64,000 nt of DNA from Halichondria panicea (Eukaryota; Porifera; Demospongiae; Suberitida; Halichondriidae): NCBI RefSeq assembly GCF_963675165.1, contig NC_087384.1, forward strand, positions 2,804,315 through 2,868,314, written 5' to 3'. The translations under genes and the position numbers were made by a program. Below are positions 58,061 to 64,000 of the stretch, piece after piece; positions within the stretch are counted from its first letter, which is position 1, and each line of letters opens with the position of its first letter. Below the pieces are notes generated by a model. It was not told the origin of the DNA. It ran no database searches and saw only the letters and a program-made list of their open reading frames with translations.

Positions 58061-59246
58061 TCAAGATTTGGTACCATTATACCCGTAGTCAGCCTTGTTG
58101 TGCATGATGAGTTTGTCATCGACGAAGTAGAAGCTGTCAGATTTGGTCTCAAATGGATTGTCAATCAATTCCTGCACTGTATAGAGACAAGAGCATCATC
58201 AACAATACTGTATGAATGATTTTTAATGAGACTTACTCTCTTCTGGTGTCAGACAAGGCATCTCGTATATGCTCTCACACGTATTGGTACTGTTAGGCAT
58301 ACAGAAACCAAAGTCAAAATCGAAACTCTTGAGAAGTTTTGTTCTGAAGTAGTGCCTCTCAATCATCCGTAGCTTCTTTAACTCGTTGTCACCCACATTA
58401 AACTCCACCCTACAGAGTGGGCAGATTGGTTAGCACTACATGACACCACAAAGTGTTGCCACAAATTGTTGCTATAGATACTGTAATTGACAGGAATAAC
58501 AACCGTTGTATCAGCAGTTGTACATATCAAGCAGACACAGTATTTAAAATACGAATACAAAAATTTGCTTGAATAGTATCATAACAGGTGAAGGAGTGTA
58601 ACAGCTGTACATACCACGACTGTACATAAAGTGCTCTACTCATATACTACACACAGTCACTACAAAACAAAAGGGAATTTACAGAATGCATTTGAACAAG
58701 CAACCTCTTACATAATACTACTCACGTTGCTCCTATGGTTTTGAGGTCAAGGAACTGAGGAGGAAATATGTAGCGAACAAAACGACCAGCATTTGGGGGG
58801 AGATATTCAGGTTCCTCTGGTTCTGGTCGTTTGCGTACTTCGAAGAGCACTGCTTGAGTAGCCATGTCTCTAATTCTGAATCTGATGAACTCTAGTCCGT
58901 AAGTATTGTCGTCAATTGAACATAAGTAATCTGCATATGGGAAATGTTATGATAGAGAGTCACGCCCCCATACTACAATAATTATACTCTTGTACATACG
59001 TACATGTACTGGTTATACTCGGATTTCTATTAGGGTTTTTGCTGCTGAAAAAAACTCACCAGAGGTGGCTGTTTCTAGACCCAGCACATCTTCTGGTGTG
59101 ACTGGGTCTTTTTTTGAGATGAGATCAGCTTCTGTCACTACTTTCTTGTTTGCTTGTCGAGTGAGAAAAACACTTTTGCTTTTAGATCCGCCGCCTGTCG
59201 ATGCTCCCCTGCTGCCATCTTTGGCTGTAGCACTCTTCTGGCTCAT
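58061..59246 (-). CDS. UNC119 homologue, lipid-binding trafficking chaperone
   Basis: Four exons, 59246-59060, 58930-58726, 58409-58237 and 58176-58061, give 227 codons, near the 240-residue human length. Diagnostic stretches are [64 protein letters not shown] and [23 protein letters not shown]119 holds acylated N-termini of cargo such as G-alpha subunits in a beta-sandwich and delivers them to cilia or membranes. The Ser/Gly/Lys-rich N-terminus is the variable part, as in other species. Confidence 0.95.
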
Positions 59247-59631
59247 CTTCTTAATTGCTTTTGATATACAGACATCAACAGAGCTAGAGACTCCACGATC
59301 GCAGCAACTTCACCTTTATATATCACAGCTAGATCTATACAATTTTCGTGGGTCACCCAAATATTTGTGTGGCTTGATTTAGATTATGACGTCAAATTTG
59401 TCATTGAATAGAGCATTATTTTAAAGCAAAATGGCTACAGCAAAGGCATTGTAGTGTTTGGATAGTAAACTTGCCCAGAAGTGGTAGAATTTGAGTGTAG
59501 ACTACACTTGCTGGTCCAAGAAAGTCTTGTGACTGCCTGCTACTGTCCACTGCATCCAAGGAGGGAGAAGAAGAGAGAAGGAAACATAATTCATTAGTGG
59601 AGTCCTTCCTAGACTGTGAAGATAATCACTC
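59247..59631. promoter_or_regulatory. Bidirectional promoter region, UNC119 and PHF12
   Basis: The start codons are 385 bases apart and point away from each other. The interval must hold both promoters and 5' UTRs. I see no clear TATA box, consistent with housekeeping-type promoters. Confidence 0.6.
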
Positions 59632-62600
59632 ATGGATTACAAGACAGATGAAGGACTCATGAGTGTAAATATATTTCTATGTACAACGTAAACTGTCAAA
59701 CTGTGGTCCCTTTGCTCGTTTGAATGACAGGGGACCCACTTTAGTACAGTAATGATTATTAACGAGTATCTCTCATAGAAAACAACTATTAAGTGATCAC
59801 TGTACATTCTTGTATGCCTTGGCATTACAATAGCTAACCCTTTGCTCGCTATGGGTATGGTTGAACATCCCCAAGCAATCGTATTGACTGTATATCTGTG
59901 AGAACGAGTAAAGATAGAACATTCTCTCAGTGTAGTGTACACTCTGTTTTGTTTGTACAAATACTAGTTTATTTTTCACTCTTTCCCTACAGAAAATCCA
60001 CGCTCTTGTTGCCCCTCCTCAAAACAACCAGTCCTCAAAAAACCGTGGGAGTCGAAAGATTAAGACAACTGTTAACGGGCCCACTTCGAGCTCAATCATT
60101 GCCAAGCACCCTGCGATTCAGAACCACCCGTATTGTGATGCTTGTGGGGATGGCGGAAGCTTACTCTGCTGTGACAAATGTCCCAGCTCGTTTCATTTCT
60201 TCTGCTGGTGAGTATGTGTAGGTTGGTACATGGTATGGGAACCGTTGATTTAAACCTCTAGGTTGTTACTTGTAGTCAGTTGCTACACTGTCGTTGGTAA
60301 CCTTAGTGTAACAGTATGAGTTGTGGTAATGTTGACACACAAGTTGGTGTACAGTGTGTAGGCTGATCATCAGTTTGAATGGTTTTCATTTCTCCCAAGT
60401 GAAGTGGCTAAGCTTAACCTTTTAATTGAAGACTTCGATTCATTGCTGTGGGACTGTAGGTACAATGTACGGTAACTGTCTAGCATTCTCCCTTGAGCAG
60501 ACGAAGAGTGGCCTGCTAACACAGGTTGAAACACATGCTTTGGAACTTATCTTTATTGCACCTCAACTCACTCCCTCCCCCCTATCCTAGTGACTTGGAA
60601 TTATACAGTGACCACAATAGACAGGTTCAACTGTAGTGTTCCTTTACTTCGAGTATATCAAAGTGTTAGTTACCTGAAGTCTTGACATACACGCACATGT
60701 ACCAGTAGATGTGTAAGGGTAACGTTAAGTTTTACTACTAATACACAGAAGGTCTGGTTAGCTAATTCCTAAATGTTGCTAATTTCTCCCAATGGAAGTG
60801 GCTAATATCTTAGGGGAGTGATAATTTATTTCCCATTCACTGTGAATATTTTTGTTCTGCCAGTGTGTGGATATTGGAGCCTACATGTACTGCCTGGTAC
60901 ATGTATGTCTTGTAGTTAGTTCAAACCTGATTCAATGTTGACTGTCTACAAGTAGTGTGTGTCAATCTTTATTTGATATTGTTACACCTCATGTGTAACT
61001 AACTTCCTCCCCCCTCCCCTCTGTAGTGACCCTCCACTGGACCCTAAGAATCTTCCCAGTGGTGACTGGCTCTGTAGGCGTTGTAGAGCAGGTTCTGTGG
61101 GGGAGGGGGTGCCCCCTTTATTCAAGCCACTAATCAAAATGGCCACGGAGGCAAATCCTCTGATATTCGACATTCCTCCTACTCTACAAAGAAAGGATGT
61201 TCTGCCTGGGGGCAGTAGGAAAGACCTTCAACCCAGGAATCGTAGACACCCACCCTCCACGGGAGAGGAAAAGCAGAAATTTTGCTTCACCTGCAACAAG
61301 TAAGTGACTTGCATCAGGGTTGATTACATACACAATTTTTGGTCTAGTAGTTTTGCTTTGTGCATGCCCGAAGATAACATTTTGTGCTAAAATTATGCAA
61401 AAAAATTAAAGTCAGTGATTATGTGTCCATTTTGTTGGTCTGTTTTTAGCCCATCTACTGATCAACACAGAACACAATAGAGTGTGATGAGTTTTAAAAG
61501 CAGTAATTTTATACGTGCATGTGTACAATGTACAGGTGTAATTTGTACCACATTCAAACAGGAAACTGAAATTAGGCAAGGGGTCACCACTAAAACATGT
61601 ATTGTAACTTACAGTGACTGCATGTAATCCTTCCCTTTTAGGAGCTCGAGGTTTGGTCCGCTAGTATCATGTGACTTCTGTCCACTTCTGTTCCACCTGG
61701 ACTGTCTGGATCCCCCGATGACCGCCCTACCCACCACCATATGGATGTGCCCTGTTCACCCTAATCACAAGATTGTGAGCAATCGTACTGTTTTTAGCAT
61801 ACTACATGTACTTGTATGACTTTCTGAAAGTTGAAGTACTTTGATTTGTTTGTGTAAGCCCTGTCGCATTCAACGTTTACATAGCAATATGCAGTGTGTA
61901 ATTTGTAGCAAGGTTTTGATTATCTCAATGATTATTTCGTCTGTGTCCAAGGGTTCGTTACTTGCATTTGTAGTTTGAATTTGTACGTGTAATGTTTGTC
62001 ACTCCCCCACCCCCCACCCCACGCCACCCCACCCCTCTAGCCTGGTACTGATCACCCTCGCCTGACCCAGCGCCTTAGGGCCATGGATGAGAGCAGGATG
62101 GATGTGGCACAGCACACCATCAAGATGGACTTTGTTAACTGTGTCAGAAAGTGAGCTACGTACACCGTGCACCTTCAGTATGTATAGTGTAGTTAGTAGA
62201 CGTGTACATGCAGCTTCTGATACATACTGACTGGCTAAAATTCTCGCTCACAGAATCCCTGCTCACAAACGCATCACCAAACACCACAACAGAAGAGTGA
62301 CTGCAGTAAGCTCTTTATTACATGTACTGTGGTGTACATACATGTAGCTACACGTATGTGCACAAATCTAAACCCCCCTCACCTACATGTACTTATACAC
62401 CCCTCAAAAACTATATATAATAATTATTCTTTCATAACTGTGCATATAATTATGCTTGTATGGAGCACGAATCTCTCGGCAGTATTATACATACACACGA
62501 GTACATATATACAGTGTGTGCATTGTTCATTCCACAGGTGCCCCGCCCTATCAAGTCTCTGTACTCACACCCGCTCACGGACGTGTCCCACATTTCTCCC

Positions 62601-64000
62601 CTCTCGTTGACCTTAGTGACCCCTGCCGAAGTGGTTGAGAGACGACGATGTGAAGAGGAGAGAGAGAGGCGTCTGATTGGACGACCACGCCAACCTGCCC
62701 TCACACATGACCAGGATGAGGTGGGTACTGGTGTAAAAGTAGGACATTAATCCTGACAAGCTTATATACAGTTCTGGTGTGCTACATTGATCCTGGAAAA
62801 CTTATAATCTCATTATTGTGTGCTATAATTATGTCTTCATTTTGCTATTTTGTGAACCCCCCTTGAAACCTTGTTGTAGTATTTGCAACTTGACACCTTG
62901 TTATTCTAAAGTGCATGGTGTTCATTACACTGTACACTTCCACTGTACACTTCCTGCAGTGGACCAGACGAACAGTTCTGTGTCATCTAAAGGATCAATC
63001 ATCATCACCCCTCAACAGTCACACTTTTCACCACCCTCTCCACACCTTCAATGATCAGTCCGACACACTTGCTGCCCAGGCATTACTGGAGCTAGCCTCT
63101 AGCGGTCACACGGTTGTCTCAATACCTCTCAAATACTCTCTACATAATGGAATTGTCAAAGCTCAGACAGAAAACAACAGAAATACTTTCTCTGTGGATG
63201 AAAATGCCGCATCCTTGAATAATAAACTCAACGCACCAGCTCTTAATGGAGATATTAGCAATGATAGAATTTTGGATTTCACAATTGAACATTCTCCAGA
63301 ACAAGGAAACGTGCCTCAAGAAACTGTTAAGTCGATGGTTACCGATAATGGTGGGATTGAACCACCAACGTTAGGCTTAGAACACATGGACATTGATGGA
63401 AGTGATGTACTTCAACCCTCGGAGGACTTGCTGGTGAATGGTACCATAGGGTCCAATGGTGATGATGTGGAGGCTATAAAGAAAGAGTGTGACGATCTGG
63501 ATGAAGAAAATGACGATGTTGAAGTCGTAGATGTTGTAGACTGTGATTCACAACTTGATGGGTTAGAGGCAACAAATGAAGAAAGCGACATGGAGGTGGA
63601 TGTGGGTGGACCAAGGACCACCTACAATGTGGGATTTGGTGAGTTATTATACACATTGTACTTTGTTTTGAAGCAGTCAAAAGACATTGTGCCTTCCTTT
63701 CAAGCATGCATTTGTACATAATCAATGGTGGTCATAAGTTATATGTGTACATGCGCACACACACACAGTCCCTGATCTCTCTGTTTTGAATGATGAGATT
63801 ATTCGCCTGCTGGCCACACAGAGATTACAGGAGCTGTTCTCTGGCCAAACCCAATCACAGGCTAATGACAGGGACATATCGGAATCTCCCCCTCACCCCG
63901 ACAATCATTCAGACAAAGGTGTGAGCAGGAGGCGGAATGGGCTTGTACCAGAGCACTCCACCCCCTCCCCTCCCCCTGCCACCAATCAAGACTGTCTTAG
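59632..64000 (+). CDS. PHF12 (PHD finger protein 12) homologue, 3' incomplete
   Basis: Exons 59632-59664, 59993-60207, 61027-61299, 61642-61774, 62041-62150, 62254-62305, 62538-62720, 62960-63638 and 63769 to the window end keep phase. The N-terminus [20 protein letters not shown] parallels human PHF12. The first PHD finger is [17 protein letters not shown]...FHFFCCDPP...WLCRRC. The second, atypical finger is CFTCNKSS...[16 protein letters not shown]...WMCPVHPNH. The block [14 protein letters not shown] and the [17 protein letters not shown] helix (human EKLIKFLALQRIHQLF) confirm orthology. PHF12 bridges chromatin to Sin3-HDAC repression. Any FHA-like C-terminal domain would lie beyond the window. 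Confidence 0.94.

Overview
This window looks like nuclear DNA from a demosponge, and Amphimedon queenslandica is the closest match I recognise. The reasons are animal-specific single-copy genes (DTL/CDT2, UNC119, PHF12) split by short GT-AG introns, an ankyrin/ROC-COR/Death gene of the innate-sensor or DAPK-like type, AT-rich intergenic DNA, and a heavy load of small inverted-repeat transposons. The species call is inference; the animal gene content is read directly from translated exons.

Layout. (1) 1-2870: a broken RecQ-like helicase on the minus strand, facing a small zinc-binding exon on the plus strand. Both have the same 25-base TATA-containing sequence, in inverted orientation, at their outer ends. 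A 572-bp MITE with a 9-bp target duplication sits in helicase exon 3. (2) 3118-42460: one very long plus-strand gene. About 20 ankyrin repeats are each encoded by a 99-bp, phase-0 exon of one of three recurring types (N/C, S and D). They are followed by ROC-COR GTPase, a partial Ig-like domain and a Death domain. The exon array grew by nested tandem duplication, including a nearly perfect 5,544-bp repeat. (3) Inside that gene's introns: two copies of a truncated piggyBac element, a 3,335-bp Tc1/mariner element carrying a DD34E transposase plus an intact three-exon BEN-domain gene, a 78-80 bp minisatellite, and several MITE and foldback families. (4) 43344-50073, minus: an 11-exon DTL/CDT2 homologue. 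(5) 50280-51360: decayed ankyrin exon relics. (6) 51496-57240: a segmental duplication holding two intronless secreted VWC-domain genes. (7) 58061-59246, minus: UNC119, head to head with PHF12 (59632 onward, plus, running off the window).

Functions. DTL is the substrate receptor of the CRL4-Cdt2 ubiquitin ligase, UNC119 is a lipid-binding trafficking chaperone, and PHF12 is a PHD-finger subunit of Sin3-type repression. These are ordinary conserved genes with no evident link to one another. The unusual part is the ankyrin/ROC-COR/Ig/Death gene, whose recognition repeats look like a recently and repeatedly duplicated exon cassette in which transposons have landed. The BEN-carrying Tc1/mariner element is the other standout.
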